Assembly (NCBI RefSeq): GCF_002078875.1
Contig: NC_034414.1
Location: 15,062,084-15,126,083 of the forward strand
DNA length: 64,000 nucleotides
Direction of reading: 5' to 3'
Source: Numida meleagris
Taxonomy: Eukaryota; Chordata; Aves; Galliformes; Numididae
Part shown: piece after piece, positions 12,601 through 27,600 of the stretch
Layout: each line of letters starts with the position of its first letter
Numbering within the stretch: the first letter of the stretch is position 1
The notes under the pieces: model-generated
What the model was told of the DNA's origin: nothing
Seen by the model: the letters and a program-made list of their open reading frames with translations, nothing else
Databases searched by the model: none
Position numbers and translations under genes: made by a program

Positions 12601-15600
12601 GTGCTTTCTAATTGACAGATAGGGATGGAGTATAAAATGAAATTATATTTCCACTGAATTTCACATTTCTTGTGAAATTGTGTCAGCATGAGCTAACCAA
12701 GGAAATTAGGCCAAATTCACTCCTTACATGGCTTATTAAACTGCACTGAAGCCTTGCATGGGCATTCTCTTTAGGAGTTAGCAGCTCTGTTTCAGTTTAA
12801 ATTAATTCGATGTGTCTAAAGTAAACAAAATAATTTCTTTCTTTTGGCAATTTGAATAAACTTTCCCAAGGATACTCATGAAAACAGTCCTATGCTGTTA
12901 TCTCTAGATGTTACAAACTGATACCCAGCTTTTTACCTCTGGTAGCCAACTATTATCCTCTTTGCCCTTGTTTACTCAAAACAGGCACCACTGTTTCCCC
13001 AGTGCCATACAACAAGATTTAACTGCCATAGCAGTAAGGAGAGGTTGTGAGAGAGGTAGCCCCTGTTCTCAAGGATGTTGTGTAATAGCCTTTAATAGTA
13101 ACAATGTGTGCACAAATGTGCTGCATAATAGCAACTAAAGCCTGGTGTGAAAGTACTGATGATGGGAGAAGAGGATTACCTTACTGTGGCATGCTTCAAA
13201 GACACTGCTCTTAATGATGCTGCAGTGCTTCTGTCCCAAGGTAGATTTGAAAGGCTGATCAGCACACAGGTCCGTCATGTTGATATTTGAGCAGGTGCTT
13301 GTTATTTTCCAGCTGTTTCCAAACTCCTGGATGCTCATCTCCACAGACTGCCCTCTGGTTGTGAAGTCATTCCTTGAGCGGCCGTCAAAGTCCCCACAAA
13401 GGCCGCAGACTTTTCCCTGAGTAGTTTGTGTAGGCGCAGTAAGTGGTTTGGTTATTTTAAGTGTAACCCACTCTTTGACAGAAATAAACTACAGAACAAG
13501 CCAAGGAAAAATAGCTGCGAATTTCTAAACAGACATCAAAATATGTTTTAGAAAAAGCTGTACTGGAAGTGACAAGATCACTCTTTCAGACCACCAGTAC
13601 TGCAAAATGTCTGGCTTTACTTCTCGCTCCCAATATTTTGGAGCATTCCATACTAATTGAACGATGAAACAAAACACAAAGCACGGCCCACATGCTGCTT
13701 CTTGCCCGCAGGACTGAGCACTTCTCCAAGCCCTGAATTTCAAACTGGGGTTTCAGTTCTGGGTGTCTGAGTTTGAAATTGTAACTCAGTCTGTTCTGCA
13801 CCTACCTGGAAAGATGGTGTCACGTGAACAACAACTGTCGTCTTCTGGTCCCACATGAAGCTCATCCCTTGAGTTGTTTCAATCACGATATAGCCTCCTC
13901 TGAGATCCACCTTATAATTCTTCTCAGCTCCTGGATTAGTGGCTATCTCCTGAATTCTTCCTTCCAAAAGCCTGATTTCACTGCTCTACAAGGAAGAAAT
14001 ATATATTGCACGGAAGGAAACCAAATAGCAAACTTAGAGTAACAGCTCTGGTATTCTGTCTCTTGTCTTTCATCTCATTTTTCTGTAGTTCTTGCACTAC
14101 ATCTTGGCCTATCCCAGGACACGTGAGCCACAGACAAGACCCAGTGAGTTCAATGGGAAACATCTGCCCATGCATGACAAGTCTTACTTCACGGTCACAT
14201 AAATTGTCCTCATTCTAGATGAAATCTATTTTGCTGGCACAACAGCTCCCGAGTGCACGGGCAGTTGGGCATGCCAGAACACTCCTTGTCACGCCACTTT
14301 GTTTCACCCTACCCTCACCCCCCACTCTGGGATAAATTTCTTTGCTCTTTTGTGTTGCTTTGAGGAAATGCTAAAGCTGAGTTGGAAGGAAGGAACTCTT
14401 CCCTCTGTGGTTGACATCTGCCCTGTGCACAAAGCATGGCACAGAAATATACAACATGCTCCTCTAAAAAAATTTTTCCACCTATGCACCACTAGTATCA
14501 CAGATGCACACATACACACATATGTACGCAGAATGCTGTTGACTCCCTGCACCTGACCCCTTCCCTGCAGAAGTGTCCAGCCCTGGTAACACCAACTACC
14601 TACACCCTTCCCAGCTTGTCTGCTTTTGCTTTCCAGCTATTTGATTAACATAGGTACTGTATAGCAACAACTGAGTTGGAACATAAGGAGAAACTACATT
14701 TAACTGCTGCAAAATCAAGACTACAGCTCCTCAGTTAGGACTGATTCTAGACAAACCTCAAAAATCAGTGTGATCTTTAGGGAGCAGATGGAGAGTGACT
14801 TCCCACAGGCATTGTTCTGAATTACGATTCGGAAGGTGCCAGCATCCATGTTATTGGGGCAAAAATCCTTAGAAAAATCAGATAACATTGTATTAGATCT
14901 TTTCGTGTAATTAGTCGAGTCTTAAACATTTTCATGAGCTCTAAATATGTCAGCCTGACTTCTGCTATTTTATCACAAGTTCACCAAAACTCTGGGCATT
15001 TTAGAAGAAGTAGCAACTGAACTGCTTGTACTTATTTGGTCAGGAATTTCAAAGAGTAAAAAAATGAGCTTCTCATAACACCAGTCCTGCACAGCCAAGA
15101 AGTTTTAAATACATTTTTCTCAATATTAGCAAAAACAACTGTGATTTGGAGATGAGAAAGTGTCTCATTCAGTACTAATTTTTTACATGTAATTGGTGTA
15201 CATGAATTGAGATCCATATGCTAGCTTTTACATGCTTTAGATGCAAAAAAAAAAAAAATAGAATCACAGAATCACTTGAGTTGGAAGGGACCCTTAAAGG
15301 CCATCTGGTCCAACCTGCAATGAACAGGGACATCTACAGCTAGATCAGGATGCTCTGTCAACCTACTGTCATACCTACTGTCACTCTTGAATGATCCAGA
15401 GAAACATTTAGTTTTCAGTGCTACATCAATCCCCTCCTTTTGCAGATGGTGGAGTTACACCAGGAAAGGGCAGCCCAGCCCAGGAGTTAATCATTTAGGA
15501 TCACACAGTGCCCTCTTGTGTCATTTCTGAGGGTTAATTGCTTTGGTTTTGTATGGAAGATATTTATCTGCTCTGAGCACGAGAGCAGGGGGGGTTAAGC

Positions 15601-18600
15601 TCAGCTCACCAGGTTCACTATTTTGCAGTGAAGCAGCCTTTATAGAATCATAGAATCATGTGAGCTGGAAGGGACCCTTAAAGGCCATCTAGTTCAACTC
15701 CCCTGCAATGAACAGGGACACCTACACTAGATCAGGTGCTCAGAGCTCTGTCCAACCTGACCCTGGGTGTCTCCAGGGATGGGGCATCCACCACCACTCT
15801 GGGCAACCAGTGCTGGTGCCTCACTGCCCTTATGTAAAAGACTTCTCCCTTATACCCAGTCTAAATCTCCCTTCTCTTAGTTTGAAACCATTTTCCCTTG
15901 CCCTATCAAATTATTTCTCAAACAGAACCCTGCAGTATAAGCTGTGAAAAGCACATGGATAAGAAAACTAGAAGTGTGATACCTGAGCTAAGATATAGTC
16001 ACAGTCTCCCAGGAAATCAAACTTCTCCCCATCAAAGCTCATGTAGTGCCCGTTGCCGTACACAGTGCAGGTTCCCTTGCAGGGATTGTCTGTGCAGTTC
16101 CACTGCCTTTTGTTACAGGTGCTGGGGGGTGAAATACAAAGGTTCACCATCTTTGTAAGAAGCATGTTTTTTCCTTAACTCTAGACGTAGGCTGAATAAT
16201 TGAAAGCTGAATCTTCTGTAGTGCTTCAAAGTAATCTACTCTGAGACCATGCCATATAATGGACTGCTAATTACAAAATTCATGTTTTCTACCGAGACAC
16301 ACTATGTATTTTAATTCTATTTTCTTCCTTTAAGTATCAGTGAAATCATTAAGGCCTGACAGCAGACAGTGGGGATTTAAGGCCTAAGTTCAAGATGAAG
16401 AACTAGATAATTCAACCGTACACCATCTAACATACCTTGTGGCCAGTTCTGCTCCTACTCATGGTGTGCAAACCAACACTACCTCCTATCCTCCCCTGGC
16501 AAACTTCACCTCCAGGTGAGGGGCACCACAGACAGAAAATTTTAGTTGTCATTCCCTTAGCACCGATACTCTGCAACTATTCTCCCTGTGTGTGATCTGT
16601 TCTCCTAAGAAAACAAAGACTTCACTGCAATAAAACCTCTTAATGGCCTCTGGGAGAACAACAACTGCTTATCAGAGTTTGGCCTCACATGTTAAACATA
16701 TTGCTTGTACCAGTGATAACCAAACCAGTGTTTCTGGCTGTTATTTTCTATTATTTTCTCACTAAATAATGGGTAAGGATTCAAAGAATTTTACCCACCA
16801 CGATAAATAATATCTGTGAGAACTATAGCAGCATTATACTGGCAATTGGAACAACTGGAGCATTCATCTGTCTTACTGGGAGACCTGTGCACCCAGGAGC
16901 ATTTGAGGTTGCTGGAAGATCACTGTGGTTCCTCCTTCCTCTATATTCAGCCCTTTTCTGGGGGTGAGCTGAGTCCCACAGAGACAGACTCCATTCTTCC
17001 TTATACAGTGAGCAGCCACAAACCAGCCTGGATGCAGCTGGGATTTCTAAAGCTGGAGTGGAAGCAGTTTGTAAAATTGTTCTTTGACATTTGGTACCCA
17101 TTCCCTTAAACACAGGCTCGTGCATTGTGATGCAGAGAGGGAGTGTTTCTTTTTTTTACTAGATGTTTGATGGCTCTAATGGTGAAGAGAAAGGCTTCAA
17201 ACACATCCCGCCCCATGGATGTACTGTGCACTATTTTTAACAGCCTTTGTTACAAAACAAGGCTGCCTGGAATAACATACCATGTGTTGCAGTCAACTCT
17301 GATGGTTTCCCCAGGTTTATAAAAGTGCCCTCCGTGGACACACGGGCATTGGTCTTTGGGAATACATCCCCCACTGCCATCCAGCACCAGCCCATCGGGA
17401 CACATGCAGCCTGAGACACATTCTGTGACATACTGCATATATAAAAACATGATATAAGGCAATACATTAATGCACAGAACGTACAGGGAACCGGCAGAAG
17501 TGTTAGCGCTGGACGCCAAACTTTTTAGATTGTCTTTCAAAATGCCGTGCCAGTTAAGTTAGTAACAATCAAGCTACAAGTGCCACAGCTAGGTGGGTAG
17601 CTACAGCTGCCGTGTTATCAATGGAGCAACTGGTCTTGTGACCAGGGTAAACTGTTACCACCAGCATTTGTTCAAGACAATCACGTACGCACAATCACGT
17701 TGTCTCACACTCCTGATAGGAGGTGAAGCCCTTACACAGTGCATGTCCTGCGTCTTACAGCTCTTCTGACACTCTGATCCAATGGCACCAGGACCCGCCG
17801 AGCTGCAGTTGAAGTAGTACATAGGAGCTGGGCAATCTATGGGATGAAGAACATTGCAGGAAGGTCATTTGGGGAAAGTGATAAGGATGTCATCGGCCAC
17901 TCTGTGTGACCGAGTGTTTCAGAGGGCAGCATATCTCTCATTTACAGTTTCCATTAGCTTTCCCTTCTGTCTACCAATAGGACGAAGGAGGAGGCAGATA
18001 GCTTCTGAGCTTTGGGAAATATCTTCATCTTTTAAATAATTAAGCAATTCTGGGGACATTCTCATAAAGACAACTGTTATCGATAAGTTGCACGTTACAG
18101 GGAGAAAGTAAAAAATGTGCAGAATACTAAAATGCTACAGAAAGCAAGAGGTGTACAGATAAACGTTATGAACACTAGCTGACACCATAATGCTATTATT
18201 TAACAAAATCTCACCTTTTACCAGGACAGTTTCTCCAATGCAGTCTAATCTTCCTTGAATGCATTTGCTAAAGAGATTCCATAAAATGAAACACATCAGC
18301 TCTTCACACTTGTCTCTCTCACTAGAGAGAAAGCCTCTGCAAAGCTTTGCTAGTAACACAAATATCAAATTCCCATCAAAATTAATATTTGGTACAGATG
18401 TGAATTGCCATCCCCAGAAGAAAGACAAGACCTAAAGACGAAATTCTTTTCTTTCATCTGCCACTAGTTTAGTGCATGCCTTCCCTAAATCAAATCTTTC
18501 CTAAGCATTTATTTTCCACTGTGAGATCAGAGTAATACCTTTGAGATCAGAGTAATATCTTCTTAAGTAAGAGGCCTCCTAAATTACTAAGTGAATTTGT

Positions 18601-21600
18601 ATCTACAAAGCAGTCAAAATTTTCAGAGAAAAATCCAAGAGTTGGAAGAGAGAGAAAACAGACATCTAAAGATAAAAATACATTGTTTGCATAATTCAGC
18701 CCTCTCCTGATATTTGTTTGCATTTATTTGCTACCCTGAGCTGGTTGAAAATGGGAAAAAGGCAGTTGTTTTGCACTGCAGATGCACGATAATTACCTTA
18801 CCTTTAGTATTCCCTCCCCTCTCCCAATCTCCCCCCCCCCCCGAGTTTTCTCCTTATGTTTAAAAACTGAGATTTTGCTTTTTTTTCCCTTGGGCAATTT
18901 TTTTTTAATAGTCTGCAGGATGGTGTGTAGGGGGAGGTTTTTGACTCCTTTTCATCTCAAAGCCAGAAACTCCCCTCTCAAAGGCGCTACCTTTCTCCCA
19001 CTGTAAGCAAATATTTTTTTACACAACAATGAACTTTGCATAGAGATAGGTCACAAACATTACATGTTTTAAGGTTATGGTTTGCTAGCAGGAATATAGG
19101 ATCTTAATTTTCACTGTGGCTGCCCTTCCTGCCAGGGGAACGTTTGCTTTGGTAAAATCAAGCAGAAATTAATCATTATTCCTTACAGTAAAATGACCCT
19201 ATTCAGGGATTAGAGCAGGGACTTCCCCAGCGAGCCCAGGTATTCAACCTTTGCATCATTAGTGCAGCTTACCACAACAGTTTGTCTTCTTGGAAAGAGT
19301 TGCCAGGCTGAACAATCTTGCCTTTGTAGTAGCAGGGACAGTCATCTGGAGTCACACATTCCTCCTCATCATTGAGGTAGGTCCCTTCAGGGCAACCGCA
19401 GCCCTCCATAGGAGCAATCTGAACTTTACACAGCGGATCAGCTTCATCCAGCGAGCGGCAAGACTGGTTGCAGTACTTCACGCTGTAGTTATAAACCATA
19501 GTCTCAGGACACTCCTCAGAGGGATCTTTGCAAGAGAAATAAAATGGATGTATGGCCTTCTCTGCGCAATCATCATTCATGCTGTTAATGCAGCTTTCTG
19601 CAGGTTGAGATCCATAAATGTACATTTTCCTAACCAGAACACCTTGTCTCCCAGTGGTCTGGGAGAAGCCTGCTCACATAAGCCTGCATAAAACTAGGTG
19701 AGACTGAATATTGAAATACCCAATAGGGTGTATCTTGACTGAATAAGAGAGTCAGTATAATTTTATATTTGTAAAATTTACTATTCCATCTTATGTCAAG
19801 AACTGAAGTCAGTAACTTCTCACTTCTCCATGTAGATAAAAATTAGTTTTCTCTCTCTAACTAATGATTTATTCAGGTAGGAAAAAAAATGGAAGAACTG
19901 AACTCATTTTATAGGGTTAATTTTGGGCATTAAATGGGCAGTGATAAGGAACTCTGCCAATCATTTGATGTTACCTCTTCTTTTTATCCTTTAAAGAAAT
20001 GAGAAACCAAATTTTTTAAGCACCCTGTTGGGTGGACCAAACAAAATCTAAAGATCTCAACTAAACCTGTAAGACAGTGAAAAGCTGATTAATCTTTCTG
20101 GGCTAATAAGAAATATTACCTTCAAAACTCTGCCATAAAATCTGCAGTAGGGATCTGTAGAGATGATCAAGTTGTGTAAGGAAGTATGAGGGCTGTGGCT
20201 TTCAGGAATGGTTGGCATTCAGACTCCTCTGAAATTCAGTGAGAACTGGCTACCTAGTCCTCTTGGATCTCTTTTTGACTCATATCCCCAAAGATTAGCC
20301 CCATTGCTTTGTTTTTCAGACACGCACGGAGGTACTGGAAGGTACGGGGTAGTTGCTTATGGAGAATTGCACTAATCTTTGCAGCAACATTATCACCGTA
20401 TCAGCCATAGGCTCCATGCTTAAACAAAGCTCTGTATGGTTTTCCAGTCAATGACCATTGCGCGCTTTCTTAGATTAGTTTGTGTGCTAGGTGTGTGTAC
20501 ACATGGAAAACCACCTCCACCAACAAAAGCCAGCTGGTTTCCTGCCGGAGCAGGCACGATATCCCATGTCTCAGTTTGGCAGGTCATATTTTCATACTTA
20601 TAGGAGAGCAACGAAGATGCAGCAACTGGTATTTATAACTCACAATAGGTTAAGTAAGAAAGATATTAATAAAGTCCTTGAACTCGAGTTTATATCACAG
20701 TCATCTGATATACCAAAATATTTATCTGAAAGGCTGTTTCAATTGTTAATTATTAATAACATTGTTTCTAACAAATGTGTCTTCTTTCTCCCTTTAATTA
20801 TTTGGTGGGAAAAGATCAGTTTTGGTAAAGCTAGGTCTGGTAAGAAAAAGGTTATTAGTTTATAGTACCCATGGTCACAATTTTGAAATCTTAAGATTAT
20901 GTGTATATCACAACTGGAGGCATAAGTGCAGAGCACACAAGCATACCAAAGATAGTTTCAAGGCAGCTTGCGCAAGGAGAATTAGAAAAACAGCACTGTG
21001 ATTTAGAAGAGACTACTAATCCCAGTAACAAGTAGCTCAACTAATGGTTTCTGCTTCCACTAAGGACTGTCATATATATGCACTGCCTTCCATTTGCTAG
21101 TGGGGTTTTCTTTGTCATATTTCTTTGTCATACACTCTACTGACTGCATTGTAGCCACCCTGTGTGCAATATAACTTGTCTCATAGAATCATAGAATCAT
21201 AGAATTAGCTAGGTTGGAAAAGACCTACAAGATCATCCAGTCCAACCATCCACCCACTACCAACAACCCCACTAAACCACGTCTCTCAACACCAACATCT
21301 AAACGTTTCTTGAACACATCTCAGATGCTGCCTGCAGCACAGCACAGATGCACACAGCAGTAGGAGCTGAAAGAGCCTTCCCAGCTGCCACCAGGGGACA
21401 AAGCACTGAGAGTGACTGTTCTGGCCCATTTACTCCTTCACTCCTGAATAGCACAACCTTCAATCTTATCACAGGCATGTTCCCAAAAGATTATTTCCTC
21501 TTTAAAAAAAAAAATAAAAAAGGCTAAAATGATCACGATGATTAAGCCATTAGCACTTTTCTCAAGGTTACTGCAGTGTTTGAGTTAATGCTGCCTATTG

Positions 21601-24600
21601 TGTCATGAGTCAGTTTTCAGACCCATGCTGCAAAATCATCTTGCTTTGGTGCAAAATGTGTCAGTAATTCTATATTGACAACAAAGCTCTAGATAGTCAG
21701 GGACTGTCTAGTGCCTAAGTCTGCATGACTCTAGGATAATATGCTGTAGACTGCACTGTGTTCCCTTATAATTAGTTCAGCACAGGCTTGTTAAATTGTT
21801 CTTACTGCAATCTTCCATGCCTTCTACAAAGCACCAGCTGCACTGTCTCTATTAAACATTCCACCTAGCCTCTAACTCAGGTAATTAAATATAGCTGCAT
21901 CGAAGCTGCGTAAAAATCATTTTTGTTATGTTTCCTGTTCAGATACGTTATTAAGAAACCCATACATTTATTTTCATGTTGAAGCAGGCAAATCTCATTT
22001 GAACTATCTGGTAATTAATGGAAAAAATGGAAAACTTCATACTAAAATTCAGAGACTATGACTCCTGAATTTTACTCCGAGCTCTGATAGCATCCCATAA
22101 CAAATTCTGGCAGTATCATACAAACAGATATATTTTTGTGGATTCTTAACCCAAGATTTACTGAGAATATGTGTGGTCAGATACACACTCACATTCCAAG
22201 AAGCTTTTATTTATTTGTTAGATAGTTCTGAGATGAAAATACTTTTCTACACTTTCACGTTCTCAGAAAAAAAAGGCAACATTTATTAAAAGTTATAGCT
22301 TGAAAAAATGCAATTAATGAGAACAATACCATGTGCGTGGCCAATGCCTGAGACAGCAAGGCTGAGCAGAACTGTAAAAAAATCTTTCAGAATTACTATG
22401 CATTGGGAGGCCCATGAATCCAAAACTAACCTAACTGTGACTCCTTGTTGTGATTCAATGCAGAATTCACCTAATGTAATACACAAGGACCGTGCATCCT
22501 AAGAGCCTCTTCATGAAGTATACATTAACTGATGTTGGCAGGTAGAGGTTTTTAAAGAGCTTGTATATGCTTATTCTGTTTTTCAAAGATCTGTGAGCTT
22601 GACTGAGCTCAGAAGCTACAGGCTGCCACAGACTGCAGTCAGAAGATGTTTCCCTACATCCCCACTCAAGACATTATGGAATGCATACCACAGATCCCCT
22701 GCCTCCAGCCTTTCAGGGTCATGCCTGCTGCAGCACAGTCTCTGGAGTAAGTGGAGAGCACACTACACAGTGCAACTTCACTCTTCTCAGCATTACAGGT
22801 GTCATACATACATCTCTAGGAGACAGAAAAGGACATAGGTATTATGCCTGGTTCACAGAAGGAGCAAGGAAATATTCAGCAATTTAATGGGGTAAAGGAT
22901 AAGCCATAGTTATCTGAGTTATAGGTATCTGAAGACACATTAAATTTTATGCAAATTTTCAGGCTCAGGTATTTTCTCAGTAAGCTGTATCTCACACAAA
23001 CCCTACATGAATTTTCTACAGTTTTTGCAGAAACTGCTTTACTATTCATAGAAATGTGGTAACTTTCTAGCTCATCAGTAACATTACACAGCTGAGCACC
23101 AAGAGCTGTTATAGGCAGCTTCCTGCATTTTATATACAAATAGAGTAACATCCTTCCACAGTAATGAATGGAATATAAACATTGTAAAAGTAGTATATAT
23201 TCTCCCACTGGATGTGAATTTTAAATGGAATCATGAGGTCAAAACCCCTTGGTTTGATTCCAAACAGAAACATTGATTTATCTTTTCAAAGACTGAACAG
23301 TTTTCAAAAGCAGCAAACTCTATTTTCCTTATTTTTCTTCAGGATCATGCAAGCATGACTGTCAGTGATAGAAGTGCTGCTCATGGAAGACAGTCACTTA
23401 ATATTTTCAGGACAGCAGGCAAAAAGACCCACTGTATCTTGCATGAACTCTCACTTTATTTTTCTCATCAGCATCAATGAACTTCTTTGCAAACTCGCAT
23501 TACTATAACCCATTTTACTCCTGAAGACCAGAACATCTCCCTGGCAGATCAGCTTCTGGATGAGAACAAACCACTGATGTAGACCACTGCCTTACCTTGA
23601 TGTACACAGAAGGGTCTACAACAGAATGGCAGGCAGCAAATGTACTGCTTGTATTAGACAGGAGAGCACACCAGTGTTGGGCAAATTTTTCTGAATGGGA
23701 AAAAAAAATATTGTCCACAGTCACTTAAACCACATTACTACTTGAATTCATTTTCTTACAAGGTATCACACAGTCCTAGAATGTCCTGAAATGTTCCAAT
23801 AATGCTGGAAGGAAATAGTGGGCATAAACATACCAACATGTTAAGCACGGTTGGATGAGTGAACAGTCATTTTTCTGAAAGAAAGATTTCATCTTTCTGA
23901 ATACTAACACTATTACCGTAGCTGGATTTGCAAAGTGTCTGAAAGAAAACCTCTCCATTTTCATTGTTTTCCATTAAACTTGTCTAATTCTTTATGAAGT
24001 ATAGTCAAGCAATTACACAAAGCATATCATAATAAGTGAGCTTTTACTATATATGGTAATACCTAGGAGACTACATTGCAATGTATATTCAAATCCAGTC
24101 AAAATGAGAAGCTGGACAGGGCACCTGGTACAGTACAGTGCCTACTGAATTCAGTAGTGTTGATAACTTATTAAGCCCAGCACAGTTGTAGCAACCTAGA
24201 CTGGATGAAGACTGGGCCCAAATACTGACAACCAGTTACGCTCTGCATTGATGTTGTGTGTGTGTGCTTTTCAAGTCATCAGCAAATAAGGTGCTGGCTC
24301 TTTTTCCAGAACTGTATATTTTGTTGTTTTGCTTTTTTTTAAGAAAAAAGCAAAGCTGTCACCTTAGAGGCTCACAAAAAACAACGTGTTCTCTCTAGAA
24401 ATAGCCTCAAAGGCAGAGACAGTTGATGTTTATGAGATTTCTAAAGTTTTTTCAGTTATTTATCACATGAAAATTACTTAGCACTGATGACTCAAGGATG
24501 AAAAGCCTGCTACCTTTATCCACGCTGTTTGAACAAGGATCTTCAAAGCTGTCCTCGACATCAAAACAGCTGGCTCTGGTTTTCCAAGAGTTACCGAATG

Positions 24601-27600
24601 CAGCAGCTGAATCTTCCACAGCTCCCGTGGCTGTTCTGAAATCGTCAGTCTGGATATTATTGAAATTGCCGCAAAGACCTTGAGTGGGTGGCAGTAGGGA
24701 AAAAGAAGAGAAAGAAGAAGAAGAGAAAGAAGAAGAAATCGTAATATAAGTGGGAAAAGCAATGACTTTAAGATAAATACCATTAGGTCCGTAATGGTGC
24801 TTGCCTGAAAGAAGCTCATTTTCCTGATGTCCCCACAAATCAGACAGGACCATGTCTTTAGTGCATAATTGTTATTTCCCGTATTAGAGTAGCACTTACT
24901 GAGAACACAGAAATTGGAAGTTGTTTAAATATGCTTCAGTAATCACTGGCAGGCAGAGAAGTCCCTTCCCCCAGAATTTATAATCAAAGGAAATGGGAAA
25001 AGCAAAACAAAATGAGTTGGAGGGATCAGATTTTATCCAATTACACGGATAGGAAACAGAGACACAAAAAGCTTAAATGATGTTAACAGGAGATTGGTGT
25101 CAGAACCAAGAACGTAACCTGCATCTCACAAGAGTCTGATGATAGCCTGCTTTTACAGATAGAGGCCAAAAGGTCTGCACACTCTAAACATCACAGAGTT
25201 TATCTTCAGCAAATTGAAGGTTTTGGCCAGTCTTTTGTTCCAGGAAAGGTACAGATTTAATCACGAGTTCTAACATAACAAAGTCAATATAACATCAAAT
25301 AATTTGTTCACTTGAAGTGATAGATAAGCAGCTACAACTTGCTTAAGAGTGAACTGAAAGAATACGATATGTCCTACCTGATGTGCGATTCTGATAAGAA
25401 TGATCAACTGTTATGGAGAGCTGCATTACAGGTTTCATTTGCACTCGAATCTGTACTCCAGTTGAGCTCAAGATTTTGATGAAAAATGTAGAGGGTCTGA
25501 AGATGGTGATGCCATCTAAAGAGGAAAAAAGTGAAATGAAAAAAAAAAAAGTCCTTAGAAAACTTTATGAAGCTGAGAAAACAGCAACTCCCTTTTACCA
25601 GTGCATTCAGTGTAACACAGGAATCCCCCAGGGAGTCCCAGACTGTACTAACCTAAATCAAAGTGACCTGATTATGGGCAGGATCATGTTCTTCAGAGAG
25701 AGGAGCAGGAATCAATCTGTAAACTGATGCAGGCTATTCTGAGAAAATTCTGGAGAAAGACATTTACCTTTGCTTACTGGCAGCTTCACAATGAAATTGT
25801 TCATGTAGATATTTCCACAGGAACAGATTTTTATAGTCTGTAGGGAAAAAGAAAAAGGCCCGTGGTAATGAATGCACATGAGACAGGCAGTAACAACCTG
25901 ACAAGCTTCCTTAAGCATTAAGAAGCAATGTCTTCAGAATATGATTACCTCTGGGGCAAATATAACTCAGTGTCTGGATTCCATACAGTGGTGTAGAACA
26001 AATCTGTAGATTGTAACAAAATGAAAAACCTTCTCCACAGGCAATAGCCTTGGCTAAATACTCTTGCAAACCTAAGAAGTTAGCTATCTTTTTGAGAACT
26101 GCACTCAAGTTGCTACATGTAGGTTCCTATCCATCTCACTGGAAATGTAACATACCCAATACTTCATTTCTTGCATTGGGGAAGACCTCAGGAATCAATT
26201 TTTTTGTAAAAATACTTGGGTCTTGTAGAAATCTCCATCCTTCCAAAAGAAATAAATGGAAAGTTTGAAGTTATGGAAAAGACAGGGAAAGCTGACGAGG
26301 ATAATTTTGAGCCATTCACCTCTGAAGAAAATGGAAAAGCCAGAATCCAAAAAACTAGAAAGCAAATAACTCCTGTAGAACAAAACTAATAAACACACAC
26401 ACTGCATCATTTGCTGTTATTAATCTTGCAGTCTCAGGACTGCAACAGACTAAAATGAGTCCACAGTATTAGAGAGAACATAAATGAACCCTTTGAACTT
26501 AAGTAAGAATGATATTCTGTGTGATAGCTGAAGCCAGTTACTTACTGTTCTTCCTAGTGTGACTAAGACATTCTTTAAGCAAGTCATTGTCTTTGATGTC
26601 CCACACTGCATGATCTCTCCAATCACCACAAATGTGTCATCAGTGTTCTGAAAAGAGGTGAGAAAGGGGACTTGCAGACATCATTAGCATGCTATAAAAA
26701 AAGGAAAAAAAATATATCTCTGAAAGGCTGAAATGTAAGAATGAAAGGTCTGGGGCATTTAATTTCTAACTGCAGATTGCTGTATTTGACTTCCAAACCC
26801 AATAATATTCACTGCCTTTCCCCCCTTCTCTCTCCTTGCATCAACCTGTGCGGATCGCGTATGTGCAGAGTCACATAATAATCAATTTTTGTGAAGGAAT
26901 CAGCTCATCCTCTTCATTTCTACAGTCACACATGAAGAAAGCTTCAGGAGAAATGCTTTAATCTACATTAATATATCCAATAAGAAAAAGAATTCATCCA
27001 AAAAAAGGATGTAAAACTGTGTTGAAAATACATAAGCTTGATGCTTAGCATCACAGTTGAATTGTAGTCCATTGCAAATAGAAAAATTTATGTGGTTTAA
27101 CACTGAATGTGTATTGAAGTGCATTGCTGGATTGAAGTCATTTAATCAAATGAAGCCATACCAAGCTCCAGCACAGCTTAATGCTTCATGCTACTCTAGA
27201 GATTCAGGAGAAATGGGAGACGGTTCATACCTTAGCTAAGACATAATGGCAGTTACCATGAAAATGGAACTTCTTATTATCAAAGGTTGTTATATGGAAT
27301 CCTCCATCTATACTGCAACTTCCAGAACAAGGCAGAGAGATACAGCTCCAGTGGCCTCCTTTGCAAGTACTGTACAAAACACAAAAATGAGTAGTTAGAA
27401 TAAATATAGCTGCAAAGGAGCAAAGATTGAGATCTGTATCTGATCAGTTCTTTCTTTGTCTCATCAGCTGCTTGTTTTTTCAGCTGCTTATTAAATCCCT
27501 GAGGGAGGAAGATTTTATACTAGACCCTTAAAGTATAAAAGTTAAGTGTTTGTCAGTGGAAGTTAATTGCACTGAGCTTCACACTATAGCCTTCAGAGAG

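Noticed and set aside
16816..17125. Open frames on both strands in ovomucin intron 19
   Set aside because: No recognisable domain, no matching splice context, and exons 19 and 20 join in frame without it.
18520..18560. Two copies of TGAGATCAGAGTAATA in tandem
   Set aside because: A small local duplication in an intron; no function suggested.
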